NCBI GenBank assembly: GCA_029948255.1
Contig: JALIZF010001802.1
Coordinates: 752,862-816,861, forward strand
Direction of reading: 5' to 3'
Length of the DNA: 64,000 nt
Source: Telmatactis stephensoni
Taxonomy: Eukaryota; Cnidaria; Anthozoa; Actiniaria; Isophelliidae
The notes under the pieces were generated by a model. The model was not told the origin of the DNA. It was given only the letters and a program-made list of their open reading frames with translations, and searched no databases. Every line of letters starts with the position of its first letter. The first letter of the stretch is position 1. The position numbers and the translations under genes are program-made. Positions 35,901 through 50,900 of the stretch are shown here, in pieces.

Positions 35901-38900
35901 AAGTTTTATACAGATGCTATAAATGAATATAAGACAAACACTGCACTTTATACCAACAGGGCACAGGTATGTGAGTGAGTGTTGTAGATAACCATTGTTT
36001 ATAGTGTGGTCATTCACTGATCTGTTATCACTATCCCCAAGTTTTTTGAGGACATCAGTGATTCACTTATTGTTTTATTTGCTATCGTTTTACCTCTTAC
36101 ACAAATGATTTTGTATGATGTATTTGACATCCAGGCATTGATCAAAGTAGAGAACCATGAAGAAGCAATTGCTGACTGTGAGATGGCTCTGAAGGTTGGT
36201 TACATTTATTTCATACAGTTAAGTCAATGGTAACATTGTTATCAAAGTCTTTCCTTGAATCTGATTGGTTTAGAGAGTGTTGAGAAAGTGTAATTTTAGC
36301 ATTAATTGGACGGTTGTAATTGGACAGTTGTCAGAGCCAATCAGATTATGCATTTTGAGCACGCTACAGGTAATTGCTACACCATTGAGTGTGCGCTCAA
36401 GAGATTCTTCACCTTTTCTCTCTTTTTCAACAAAATTTGGTCATTTTGATTGTAGTTAGCGTTGATTTAAGCATTGAAGGAAATCATTTCTTTTTGTAAT
36501 AGTTATGATTAATTGGTAACAGGACTTTGTGTCGTCCAATTCTGTCTGTAATCATCATACTTGGAATAAACTATTGGACTCTTGCTACATGCTAGTCCAA
36601 TTCTGTAATATCTCTCATACAGTGATTGCAGACAGTTCTAATTAGACTCCACTGGTCCTATTACTATTAATCATTTATTGCTGTCATTCAGAGGTTTCAT
36701 GAATAGATGGTTACAGATGGTTTGCCGCTGGCTAATTTACCATACTTTACCTCTTATTGCTAGCTATTTTACAGTGGATTCGATTTTTTTACATTCAGAC
36801 AGACTGCTATTTTTTGAAACCAGTCTCCTTACATGTAAGTTCAAACCTTTCTGAAAACCCTGGTAACTGAGCCAGTTTACCCCTAAATAGACTATTACTA
36901 TTCATTAATTAATAGCTCCTCCTAATCCTACATGTATGATTGTATATTGTGCCTGAGTTTATATATGCATTTATAACAAGACAATTAATTTATCATTAAA
37001 ACTATCTTCAGCTTGATGACAAGTGTGTCAAGGCTTATGTACACAAAGGCAGAGCTTTGCAGTACATGAAGGAATTTGACAAGGTAAATGAGATGTTCAG
37101 TGATGTTAGACTCTGTACCCTGGGGGGGGGGGGGGGTATGACAGGCATAAGGTGACAGAGAGGTACAAATGAATTTCAAATTCAACCTAAAATAAAAAGA
37201 TCAATGAAAGTGGTTAGTACCAACCTAAATTTGACCACTTGCCATAAAGCTTTACTGCCCAAAAAATAATCATTTCATTTCCTCCTTATAAAATGATGAA
37301 GGTAATAAATAAAACATATCAAATTAGTTAGACTACTACCCCAAAAGGACCTTGGTAAAATCTGTTAGTCAAATTAGTAAATAATAAAATAATAAATTTG
37401 TCAGCTTCTAGAGCACATTTTCCATGGCGAAATGATCAAATGTGCTATAACTAAATCATATAAATCAAACATAAATGGATTAAGAATCCCAACTGGCAAG
37501 GAAGCGAACCAGTTGGCTATATTACAAGCATGGTTGAGAAACTGAATTTGAACTAATCAAAATTGGAACAAATCCAGTCTCAGCTAGTGGCCAGAGTGGG
37601 AATCAAACCTGGGACCGCCCGATTGCGAGACCAACACTCTGACCACTTGGCCATGCTGCCTCAAGTATTCCTCCAAAAGTTCATACACTGGAAAAAGTCA
37701 AATTTGTATAGGAAATCGCACGATCTTGAGTACAATTCGGAATTAATAGGTACGAGTAATGTTTTGAAAGTTCTCAAAATAGGACGAGCCTTTAGGCGAG
37801 TCCTATTTGAGAGTTTTCAAAACATTACGAGTAACTATTAATTCTGAATTGTACGAGAAGATCATGCGATTTTTTATTTATAATACACTATACAAAATTT
37901 CGTTGCCATAGCGACTTAATAGGTACTCTGCAAAGTACAATTAACGATATAATTGTACTCCTCTCGTCCAATCAGAATCGAGTAATTTTGTATAGTGTAT
38001 TATAAATTTTGAAACAAGGGCTTTACACCTCCTCATCACTGCTATGCTTGGTTATTCCATGTGGTAGTGTTTGTTTATGTTCACCCACTTCACTAATTAG
38101 GCTGTCCTTGCTGTGGTTGTTGCTTTGATAAGGGACTGGTCATAAAGTACAGTGGGGGGTGGGCTGGGAAAATAAGTGTCACTGTTGTTATGCAAACAAA
38201 AAGGTTCAAATAAATGAACAACTGCACATACATACATACATACACATACATTGCTCAAAATAGTTAATGGTAACAAACAAAGTGAGATAATAAGAGTTTT
38301 GACTTGAAAGCATTCATAAAGATCGTGCATGTTCTCTTATGTTAAACAGAGAATATCATCCACATTATCATCCTTTTCACTTTCAAGGACTTCATCAGAA
38401 CTGGTGTCACTGTCAGAGAATGTTAATAATTCTGGGGTGATTAGTGATTTTATAGCAGAAACGGCACTCTTGGCAAACATCTTTCTGTCTATCAACATAT
38501 TCAACCATTCCATATTGCTTGATTTAAGGCTTGATATACCAGAATATCCACATTTTCATACAAAACTAGATAGGGTACCAAGGCCAAAGCCCGATGTAAT
38601 GGCTTTCCCAGAGCTTTTGAAAGTACTTACCCTATGGCAAAACACCAAACACAACAATGGATGGACGCCCGAGACTCATTGATGATTTCCAACCAAGAGC
38701 GCAGATCAAGAAGCATTTGGAAGAAGGAAAATTGACACTGGCAGACAGTGAAACAGTATCATCATTTTCTAAAGTATTTGCTGTACAAGAGGAACTTGTG
38801 CAGAACTATCTGGAACATCTAGAATATCTTAAAATAAAGAAATTGAAACAAATGGATGAAAGAAAAGAGAAGAAGGAAGTTGAATCTCGAATGACATATG

Positions 38901-41900
38901 AAGACTATGATTGGCAAGACATGTTTAAGAAAGGGACATTGAAGAAGAAAACAGTGCCAGTCTTAGATCTGTTTTTAGAGAAACACCAGCTGAGAAAGAA
39001 TCAGAAAATGAAAAAAAATGAGAAGCTCCATTCAAGTAATTTCTACTCGGCTGGGGAAAGCCAATCAACTCAAAAGAAATGAGGAAGACTCAAGACAGTG
39101 ACAAAGTGGAAGATGAAACAGACGAATATGAGGTGAAGGAAGATGATGGGCAAGGGAGCGAGATTAGTGGTACTGAAGACAATGATGAGAACTCTGAGGT
39201 TGCATTGCAAGAATATTGGTTACTCCACTGATGAAGAAGAGCCTGATGATACAGATGCCCAAAACAGTAGGAAAGACAGAACATCTTTAACACGAGCTGG
39301 GAGACCTGTTACAACAAGTTCAAGTTCAAGTTTATTTTTGCCAGTTCATACAGATTAAATATATTAATTAATTACAATATATTTAGAATTTAAATATACA
39401 ATACGTCTATATTGAAAATAATATATAATATGGCGAGGAGACTTGGCTGAAACCACTAGGCTTATAAGGCGCCAGGTCCCCTCCTAACGTATTCTAATAT
39501 ATATATATATCTATATAAACATAATATTTAAGAAAGGAATGAGAAGAGCCATCAAGGCATTTTTTGGAGACATAATCTGACTGAGTTGCATTGCACATGC
39601 AGGAATTATATGTCACAAGATACCATATTGTTTGTCTGCTTCTTATGACCAGTCCCTAAGTTAAATTTTATCTTTACAAGTTTTTGCATGTAATAGGTAG
39701 ATCTTGGATAAAGTGTGCCGAGTTTCAAGTTATGTGTCCATTTTTTTATGAACTGTTTTTTCTCATCCACAAAATATGCAAATGTTTGCTCCTAGAATTG
39801 TTAGTATATATTAAATAAATATAGAATATATATTAATTTACAATAGTAGAATATCTTCAAGGCTGTTATTGTAAACTTTTTTACAATATGTCAGAGTAAA
39901 AACATTTTAGCCTAGTATATGAGGCGTGATCACTTAAAAGGGGTCTTAAAGGTTGACCATAAGTTAGGCTGTAACGCACGGTGTGCAAGTCGACCCCGTT
40001 TTGGCATTCTCTGTGCTACAATCATGACTGGTCCAAGGTAAAACACTGTACGTGTCCAAACATGCATCCCATAATGCATTTCTTCTGCTGGATCAGATAC
40101 GGCGGAAGAAAAGGATTATGGGCATCGATGAAAAATTTGCAAAGCACCCGTCCCCTACTCTTAGTCTTAGAAATTTCTTATAAGTGCCGAGCCCCCCTCG
40201 CTAACAGGCCCCATACGGCACCGATTGCCTTCTTTACAGTTCAAAACTCGCCGAAATGGCCTTGTTGGCTTGGGGGATGCAACACAGAACGACCAGAAAA
40301 GCCTCAATACTCCGATTCAGGCCACGATCAGTACGTTCACTGAACGTAAACCCTAGAATTCGTCAGGCGTCACTGGATAAGTGAGCCTTCAGTCTTCTAG
40401 AACAGCACCAAATTGACAGTTACCTTGACAACTATTGTTTCTCTTTCCTGTTTTTTTTTCTTTTTCTTCTCTCTTTTTCTCTTTCACAAACACATTTTTT
40501 TTTGTTTTTTTCTTTGCTCTTTCTGAATTTTCTGTTATTTCTTTTTTAGAGTTTGTTTTGGATTCTCACTCCATTCTTCGCTGAGAATTGGCAAAAGAAA
40601 TCCGAACAACTATTTATTGTCTTTCTTTCCTGTCTCACTTTCTCTCTCACACAAATGCGCTCTTCAGTTTTTCTCTTCATTTTTCTTTCTTTTCTCTCTG
40701 TTTTTTTTTTTTTTCTTTTGAGAGTTTTGTTGTTGTTGTTGTTGTTGTTCTCTCTCCTTTCTTCGCCAAGAAATGACCAAAGAAACCCTAAAGATTGCTG
40801 TTAAAGCGGCAAATCTGGAAGATGGTACATCAAAGGGGTCTTAGTAAAGAAGACCCCTTTTGTGTGATCACCGCTCATATATATATTAACTTACACATAT
40901 TGTATGGATTGTACAGTACAAGTTTTACAAATACAAGCAGTTGCAAGTTTTCAAATACAGTGTGTTTTTTTTTCTTTTAGGCCGTAAAAACATTTCAAGA
41001 AGCCATAAAGATCATACCCAAACAAGAAAAGGTTTTAAAAGGTTTTCTAAAAAATAAACATCATAGTAGAGTGTTGTTAGCTGGTGTTTTTGATCAGGTT
41101 CTACCTCAGGCTACTTACACAATGTGATAAGTGTTGATTCCCCTTACTAGGCTTTCAACTGTATTGGCCAGCTCAAGTTTAAAATCCCTGAAAAACACAT
41201 GAATTAGGAAGAAACCACTGAGTAACACTAGCTGTACTGCTAACCATTCTTGTCTTCACATTTTAGTTTATTTACAAGTTGCTGAAACAGAACAAACAAA
41301 AGCTAGGGATGAAGAGAAGGTAATTATCCTGCTAGAATAATAATAATAAGAATAAGAATAAGAATAAGAATACGCGCGCGCGCTCAACCTGTGAAGTTGT
41401 GCCTCTATGAGCTCTCTAAATTATCTTCTTTACAATCTTAAATCAAAAGACTTTGGACAATTAAGTGAGCGTATCTAGTAACGTAAGGTTAGTTTAACTA
41501 GTTTGAGGTATTTCTATTATAATAACTTTTAACTTTAAGTAAGAAAAAAACGTTAATTGTTGATTCCCATTCCATCGCCACTTGGCGACAATTTTTGTTG
41601 TAAGTGAAAAAATTACGAAATAACTTAGCATTATCAATAACTTCACAAGCATAGTGTTTCATATTATATTACCTTGTTGAAAGCAATACCTTACCTAGGA
41701 TAATTCTCAGTGTTTTAGTTTTATTCATTTCCTCGTAGTGAATCAAATTTGTGTCTGCGTAATTCACATTTATTTCAGCATTATTAGCATTGCAGACATT
41801 ACAATAACATATTTTATCGTTTGTCTTTATTGAAAACTATTTATTGTTAATTACTTGTATTTATATAGCAACTTTTATAAGTAGCAAAGTGTAATTTATT

Positions 41901-44900
41901 TTAATTTTTTTTCAATTGTTTATTTTATTCCATTGTTTACTTCGTGCGCTTAAATTTGAATAAGTAGCTCGCACACGAACGTTAAATGTATATTTAGGTT
42001 AGTCAGTTAGGTTCGTTGAGCTCGCACGCAATCTTCGCAAGGGGACAGCGCGCGCACAAACAAATTGTCACAGTTCCAATAGAAGACTAAATAGAAAATA
42101 GAATGTCATGCCGAATCACTTGTCTGGCTGACAAAAAAGGAGCGCGTCTATCAGGAAACGACCATCCTGAAGTCGAAAAGTCTGCTAATGGTCAAGCCTC
42201 TGCTGAAAATGATGAAGGCACCTTAAATGAAAGCTACAGCTTCCAAGCAAGCCCTTCAACGACTACAAGATCATCAGAACCACAAGAACACCAAAAAAAC
42301 ACAAGAAACAAGTGGACAAGAGAGGAATATAAAGAAATCATCTATTGCTATTACCAAGCACTGAACCAACCAAGAACTGGGAGTACAACTAAAGACACGT
42401 ACCAGATATGGCGAGAAAGAAATCCAACCATAAGTCAGAACAAATCTGGATGAAGTGAAACTTGCAAACCAAAGACGGTGGATTGAAAGGCAAAAGAAAT
42501 TAACTGACATTGAGATTGACCGTATAAAACAACAAATCCAACAAACCAACAACAATATCAATGCAATTGCTGTTGAAAGAGAAGAGAGACAAAATGAAGG
42601 CATTAACGAACATTCAAACGAAGTAGGTAATGATCACAACCAAAATGAAAATGCTCATCAACCTTTCAATGTAAATGCAAGTCGATCAATGTCAGATGAA
42701 GAAAATTTTAGAAATTTAGAAATTTTAAAAGAAATTCGAGAAAAGTATGAAGAATGCAAGGAATGTGAAATAACCGAAAGAATACCTCTGTATAAAGTAA
42801 ACCCCAAAAAGAGCAAAACCAACATCCTCATAAAGCATGCTAACACAGCCTTGACTCAAATAAAAAGAGAACAATTGCTGACATTTGAAGAATTAAACCA
42901 CCTAATTTATGCTGCAGCAACTGTAGTGACAGAGAAAGCTGGGAAAGTGTCAAAGGTAAGAAAACGGCGAATAAGAAGACACAAGCAGCCGAAATGGAAA
43001 GAAAGAATCCAAAAGCAAGTGAAAGAGATGAGAGCGGAGCTGTCTCTAATAAGTAAACTGAAATTGAAAATGGCAATAACTCAGAAAACATCAACAAGAA
43101 AAAGAATTATCTCAACAGAAAATACAACATTACATCATGAGCTAAACTCTTCGAAACAAAAGAAATGCTAAAAATGAAAATTCAAGCTAAAGCGCAAAGG
43201 CTGAGACGATATGAAAAGCGAACAAAACAATACAGACAAAACAGAATGTTTTATGAGGACAGAAAGAAACTATACAGAGAACTCGGAAACGAAAAAGTGA
43301 AAGTTGAGAAAGCACCAACAAAGGAGGAAGTAGAACGGTTCTGGAAGAGCATCCTAGAAAATGAAGTCCAACATCAGAATGAAGCGGAATGGATTAAGAG
43401 AGAAGAAGAAAAACATGCAAACACCCAAACACAGCAATGGGAAGATATCACTATGGAAGAGATCAAGACTGCAATAAACAACACTAGCAACTGGAAGTCT
43501 CCTGGTATTGATCTTATCCCTAACTTCTGGCTAAAACATCTGCACAGTATACACGATCAGCTGACAAGAACATTTAATGATTAATGATGTATTGAGAAAC
43601 CCGGAAAGTGCACCACCATGGCTTACTACAGGCAAAACATTTCTCCTTCCAAAGAACAAGAACACTGAACAACCGCAAAATTACTGACCCATTACCTGCC
43701 TAACAACAACATACAAAGTCTTGACATCAATCATTGCCAGCCGCTGCTATCAACACCTAGATGTCAACAACATCCTACCAGAAGAACAGAAGGGCTGTAA
43801 GAAAGGCTCTTACAGCTGCAAAGATCAGTTATTAATCAACAAAATGATAATGGAAGATTGCTTTAAAAAGAGAAAGAATCTAAGCATGGCTTGGGTCGAT
43901 TATCAAAAAGCCTTTGATAGTGTTCCACACAGCTGGATTATCGAAACACTGAAGATCTACAAATTCAGCGATACCTTAGTCAATTTTCTGCAAACTACTA
44001 TGAAAGACTGGAACACTACCATGTACCTGAGTAATGAAGGAGAAGATATCATCACCAGCAAGATCAATATAAAAAGAGGAATTTTCCAGGGGGACTTCCT
44101 CTCACCATTGCTGTTTTGTCTGGTGCTTGTTCCACTAACTAACAGCCAGTGTTACACTGTGAAATAAAAGACATAATAATAATGATCATTTATATAGCGC
44201 CTATCCAAAATCTGCTCTAGGTGCTTTACAAAAACATATACTGAACATGCATGGTAGACTGTGAGCATAGGATGGCGCCTTGGGCTGCCGCTACACAGTC
44301 CGTACCATGAAAATTAATTTTAAAATACACTATAAATTACTGCACTACAAATTACTATACTACAAATTACTGTAATTTAAAATTACAATCAAAACACGAT
44401 AAAATAAAAGTTCACTGATGTATGGTAGCCGTTGGCTCAGTCAAACTCATCCGCCCTTTGACAGGTCTTGTTTTTATTCCTGCTGGGTGTCATGCCACCC
44501 TCCTCACCAGAAAGAACCTGGTGGGGGAGCCGGTTTAGACGCCGACAACCCGTCTATGTGGCAGGTAGTAAAGGGTTACATGTTACCAGTAGCAGGCTCC
44601 AGCCTGACCTGACCAGAATGAAATGAATGGTTTAGGGTCAGGTCAGGCTGGAGCCTGCTACTGGTAACATGTAACCCAGTACTCTAAATTTAGAGTACAA
44701 CTTAATGTACAAAAAGGACGTCATCAATTTATAATAATTGGCTTACTTTTATAGCTGGTTGACTTGAGCAGCTGGTGCAACGTTTTAGCTTTTGTCCATA
44801 ATAAACACAAGTTTTCTAGCATTTACCCCCAGGGGACTCCATTGTAAAAGGATTGGGTGTGCTCGTCGTATCTCTTAGGGTAAAAATCGGCGATTTGTTA

Positions 44901-47900
44901 TCTTAATTTTAGGGTGTTATAATTGAAGTTTAGAGTTTTAGCATTTCCTGGTATCTTTTAGGGTATCAAAAGAGTCCATCACTTATTATCTTGTTCTCAA
45001 ATGGAAGAAATTTGCCCAACAAAAGCGTGTCCCCCCCCCCCCCGAGAATTTACCAAGGCAAAAAAATCATCCCGAAATGTCTCTAAAGGATCTTTAATAG
45101 CCTGAACTAAGATGTTTGTCCACCAATTAAGCACAGCATTTTCATTAAGATAAGACTTGAAGCAAGCTTGAAAGACCTGTAATGGAACTGACAGTTGATC
45201 TCTTTAGAGAAAAAGTACTTCTGATTGATCCAAATCGCCTTTCATTCTTGAACACTTGTTTGCAAAGATTAAAGCTGTCCTCTATTCAAGAATGTGTAAA
45301 AGTACTATACCGATGAAGCGTGTTCCAGACAGTCTGCAAATGAGGCTTACTTTTGTGCACTTTGTCAGGCTTTGTTATTATTTCAAAAATAAGTTGACAT
45401 TTCTAAAAATATCATGTAGTTTAATTTATGAATCCTAAGTGTTGGGTTGTGGAGTTGACATGTACTAAAAAACAATTATTCTCTTCGCTGTGAGTAAAAT
45501 CAATATTGGTTTTAGGAATATTTACTGGGTCTCAGTAAATATTGTACTGCTATTCACCTGCAGTTCAGGGAAGAATATTAAAGGGTTATTAACCGAGCGC
45601 TAATTCACCTGCAGTTCAGGGAAGAATATTGTTGAATATTGCTGGGTTGCATGTTGTGTCACAGCGGCCATCTTGGTTGAACTTTAACAAAAGATTTCTC
45701 ATTAGTGTCTCTTGTTTGTTCATCCAACATGGCTACCGCCGCATTATCTTTTGTTTCCCAAAGGAATGGATGAAACCCAGCAATTAATACCATAGAAAAG
45801 TCAACTGCCAAGAGTGGTATATACGTACTATATGATCTGTTATAACAAACCTTAACATATCTTGATCATTTATTCTTAGGCAGCAAAAATTTTACAAGAC
45901 AACAACCAGCAAGCTATCAGTATAAAAACATCAGTACAGACATTATTACACCCAGACCATACCCTTAAAGATTATACACAAGCTGCTAAATCCCTAGTAA
46001 ACCTAATAGCATTTTGTAAGTACCATGGTTGGGTTACTTGTTGTTAGACTGGCCACACCCTTACACACAAGCTGCTAAATCCCTAGTAAACCTAATAGCA
46101 TTTTGTAAGTACCATGGTTGGGTTACTTGTTGTTAGACTGGCCACACCCTTACACACAAGCTGCTAAATCCCTAGTAAACCTAATAGCATTTTGTAAGTA
46201 CCATGGTTGGGTTACTTGTTGTTAGACTGGCCACACCCTTACACACAAGCTGCTAAATCCCTAGTAAACCTAATAGCATTTTGTAAGTACCATGGTTGGG
46301 TTACTTGTTGTTAGACTGGCCACACCCTTACATACAAGCTGCTAAATCCCTAGTAAACCTATAATTATATACTACAATCCCAAACTGAATTGGAAGCAAA
46401 AATGTCCTGCTATTCCCTCTCCCCCTAGGTTCAATGTTACTAGTAAAAGGCAGAATTTTACAGCACACTGTGAAAAGTAGCTACATAAGCAACATGTGCA
46501 TTGGGGAAGAGGACATGGGCAGATTGAGGTGGTTTTTGGTGTGAGATTGTAGCATTGTGTAAATGCCATGGCTGGGTTACCTGGGGTTAGACCACACTCT
46601 TATAGTTCAATTCTAAAGTGAATTCTAATGCTCAGGAAAGATTTAAGGAGAATTTAGTATGCACCAGTGTGCAGGTTTTCTGTATTTTTTATTTTTTGTA
46701 ATTCTAGCAGAAACAAATAAAACATTGTTCAGAACAAATGATGGATTTAATATTATTAACAATACCAACACAACTATAGCAAGGTATGTTGTCATTATGG
46801 ATTTAATATAATTATCATCAATACTAACAAGCATAATACTGTGCTTTCACTGACACAAGGGAAAATGTATGTTCCTGCATGTAGTGCTTGTGCTTATATT
46901 TGTACATTGTGCTTAAGCTTGCATTGTAGTGAATTACAGTTTCTCAACCAATGAATATTTCACCCTATTGTGCTGACAGCACGTAGATTACATGTACTTA
47001 TTTTGTCTTTGAAGGTATTGGGATGGTTCAATAGTCTGTCAAAACAATGATGAAATAAGCTGTTTTAGTGAAGTCATAAATGTACTCAAAGAAGCAGTAA
47101 CTAACAATGGTAATAGTGTTTATTCACATTATGATAGCCTTCCCTCTTAAAATGTCTGTATCAGGCACAGTCTTAAGGAGGCTAGAAATGGTTCTTGAGC
47201 GCGCGCCAAGTGCGCGCGCTAATTTGATGACGAAATACGAAGTGACTGAACAAGACAAAGCACTTTTTTGACAAATTTTCGTATTTATAATGGATAGAAG
47301 TCGAATCTATTCAATATTCGAGCTAAAGCTTTTTTTAGAGAGCAAAAAGCATCAATCTCATCCGCATTGTTTTGCACAAAATGGTTCTGTTTGCTTGTCT
47401 CGAGCTTCAATTGAGGCAAAATGACGCATGCGCAGTTTGAGCAATTTTACGAGACCCCTCTGACGCGTACACGATAAATTTGAGCAAATATCTCAAAAAC
47501 TACTCGGTGAATTTTTTTAATCTTTTGTTTTTCTATTCTAACTAAGTTTAAGAGTGTGTTGATGAAATATAAAAACATTCTGTAATGGGGAAGTCTTTTT
47601 ATATCTAAAATACGGTTTTTGCAATATTTCATGAATTCTGCATTACAGAATTTTTTAATTTTTGCTCATATGAAAGGTCAACTAGCGAACTCATCATATG
47701 CAGTTTTAAAAAAACTTTCACCGAACAGAAATTAAGATATGAATATTTATATTGAAATTTTACGTCAGTTTGCCGAAAATCTGTTGTTGTCATGACAACC
47801 GCATACGTGATGATTTTTTAAAAATTGAACTCCCCGTTTCATAAGCTTTAATATGGTATATCACATCAATATTACCTTTTTGGCGATATAGAAATCTTAG

Positions 47901-50900
47901 AATTTTTTATGAGTGTGCACTCATTTATGGGAACCCTTTCCAGCCTCCTTAATTACTGTGGAGTGACAGAGTAGTTTTTATGTGGCAAAACATTGATTGT
48001 GATGGTCATGGCATAATCAGGGCAAGAACTTTGAAATGTTTTTATAGACATTACTATGGCACAGCTGTCAAGGCAGCACTGTGCATATGGTTGATACCAA
48101 GACTGCTCTATGGCAGTGTTAGTAGTGCTTGTCATTGATGGCCATGTTGGAATGTTCTGCTACTGCTGCTGTTGATGGTTTGTGTGTTTGTGACATCATT
48201 AGTAGTGTTTTTGGTGATGGTATTTATTATGGTACAACACCTTCACAGCAGGACTTTGAAATGTAAGATTAATTACACAACATTACACATTGGATGTCCT
48301 CAGCCTCAGACAAACTACTTGGAGTTACTTTCAATGACAGCCCAGTTGGGATAACCACATTCACAAAATTCTTGTAGTTGACTGAATATCCTAAGAGCAT
48401 GCAAGTATTACAAGTACTTAATAACTAATTGGATCTTTTTCAAAGTCTCATCCTGTCTGTATTTACTTACGCCTTGGAGGTTTGGGGTTGTACTCACTAT
48501 GAAAAGTACCTTTAATTAGATTTTTACACATTTTTTTCTGTTCAATTGTACATGTATTATTTGTTTGTACATAGGTTTTATCTAGATTTTTATATTGCTA
48601 TTTTATATTGCTGACCACCGGTTGATAACAGCTATCCTTTTGGTTAGCTGATCGGTTTCATCAGGATAAATATAGTTATTATTACTATTATTATCCTGGT
48701 GTGGTCCCTGAGAGAAGTTTGCTTTATGGCTGTGAGTTGATGATTCTGGTGGTAATTGTCACTAGTGGTTATTAGCAGTGGTGGTTTTCTGACTAGTGGT
48801 TAAATGTTTGCAAGTTATAGTGAGAAAACTCAACAACAACAGCAACAACAACAACAAGAAATGTGAGTATACTGTTAGTAATAATATTGTAACTGCTGGA
48901 TGTTTTTGTTGCTTTTTTTACAGATTACAATGTTGAAGAATTTCTAGCTGAGGATCACAGTAAGCCATTGATTCATCTTCTACACCAACCAACATCACCA
49001 GTTATCACCAGTTGTATTATTGGTTTGTTGCATCAGCTGACTCAGACATCAAGTGGTAGAATAGGACTCATGTCTTCTTGTCAACAACTGCAGCAGTAAG
49101 CACTTATTAAAAAACAATTCTATCTCTTTGATATTGAATGTTCAGCTGTTTTGTAAGTTGTTTTGAGCAATGAAAAATGGCAAAGGCCATTAGAACAGAT
49201 GTACTACAATGTAAATCAGACTGTCAATAACAAATTATTGACAGTTGTGCATTGTTGCCTGACAGTCTAACAATAGTCCAGTTTCTAATTACCAGAGACC
49301 ACTGAGCTTCCTGACAAAAGGCGCATTTTATACAGGGAGGCCTTTTGTCAAAGCTCAGCATTCTCTGGTAATTAGAAACTGAACTATTAGGTGACTGCAC
49401 AAGTTAAGTAATATAGTTACTAGTTGTTCACTATCTGGCATCTGTTGGGGCAAAACTAGCCAATATTCCACCAATATTGTACTCCCTAGACATTAGGAGA
49501 TTTTTTTCACGTTCAAGCACTGGGCAACAAAAACTATTCAGCTGAAGAATAACTGTTGTACAAAGCTAAAGTTATTACTTTCAGAATGTTAAGTAAAGCG
49601 ACCATATTTAATGTCGATAACTCGTAACAGTAATTCAACTGACAAACCTGAGGTCGACGGTGCGCTCATTTTACTCCCCTCTCTCCATCAGTGCTCCGTT
49701 TTAAGGGTATTTAAAGCTAATTAAAGCTACACGGAAAGGAAAGAATTCGAAACAAGGATGTGAAGTCACTGGGGATTGAACTTGGGACCTCTCGCACTGA
49801 AGGCCGTGCACTAACCAACTGTGCCATCCTTGCTCCTTAAATTTGAATTGAATTTGAATTGAATTTGAATTGAATTTGAATTGAATTTGAATTGAATTTG
49901 AATTGAATTTGAATTGAATTTGAATTGAATTTGAATTGAAAATGAGTTTTAAGCCTCCTTTCACTCAATTGCCATACAATTATGTACATTTAGTTTGAAA
50001 GTTGCTAAATTTGAAAAAAAAAACCCCAGGATAACAACTTTGTGTAATTCAAAAGACTGTTTTAAACAGGCACTGTATCTTAGTAGATCAATTCGTAACT
50101 AATAAAAACATAATTTGAGTGTTAAAGGGGTACTTGGATGAAAATCGATAAAAATTTAAAATGACTTGAAACTTGGTTCAATGTATCTATATGTGACCAA
50201 TAGTCACCAAGCAATATATTTTCATCAAATTCCAAAGGTACAGATAAAAAGTTATCACGTATTTTAGCATCTACATTGTGTATCTATGACGTCATAAGTA
50301 CAACCCTATTGTTCTTTTCGATTTTAAACAGAAATTTCTTGGTGATAATATGATTAATGATTAAAATGCAGAATTTTTGGGATAGTAGGTTTTATATTTA
50401 TCTATATTGGTCGTTAATTGACGTCAACTTAGAAATGAACCACTTTCCAATTTTGACCTATTTTCATCCAAGTACCCCTTTTATCCAAAACAAAAATTTG
50501 AATTGAAAGTTGCACAAGGAGCTAATTAATTTTGGCACTTTTAGCCATTATTGCTTGATATTGAAAAATCCTCCTCTTGAACATTAGCTAATAAAGGGGT
50601 ATTTTCCTTATTCAGCTCTTTTTCTATTTATGACAGAAACAAAAGACAAGACATACCCAGCTATTTTATGTCCAGTTACTTGATCCATTGGTTTTATACA
50701 TTTATTTGCTTAATGTGCAGACGTGTGATGCACATAGCTTGTTTATATTTTTTATAGGATCTTAAAAGCTTTGCTTGGAATTGTAAATACAGGATCAGCT
50801 AGTTCTGTTCTTGCTATGGCAATTATCTCTAACCTGGCCTTTGAACTCAGGTAAGTGATATATCTCAGGTAGTGGTGGGGACCACATGTACTGAAAAACT

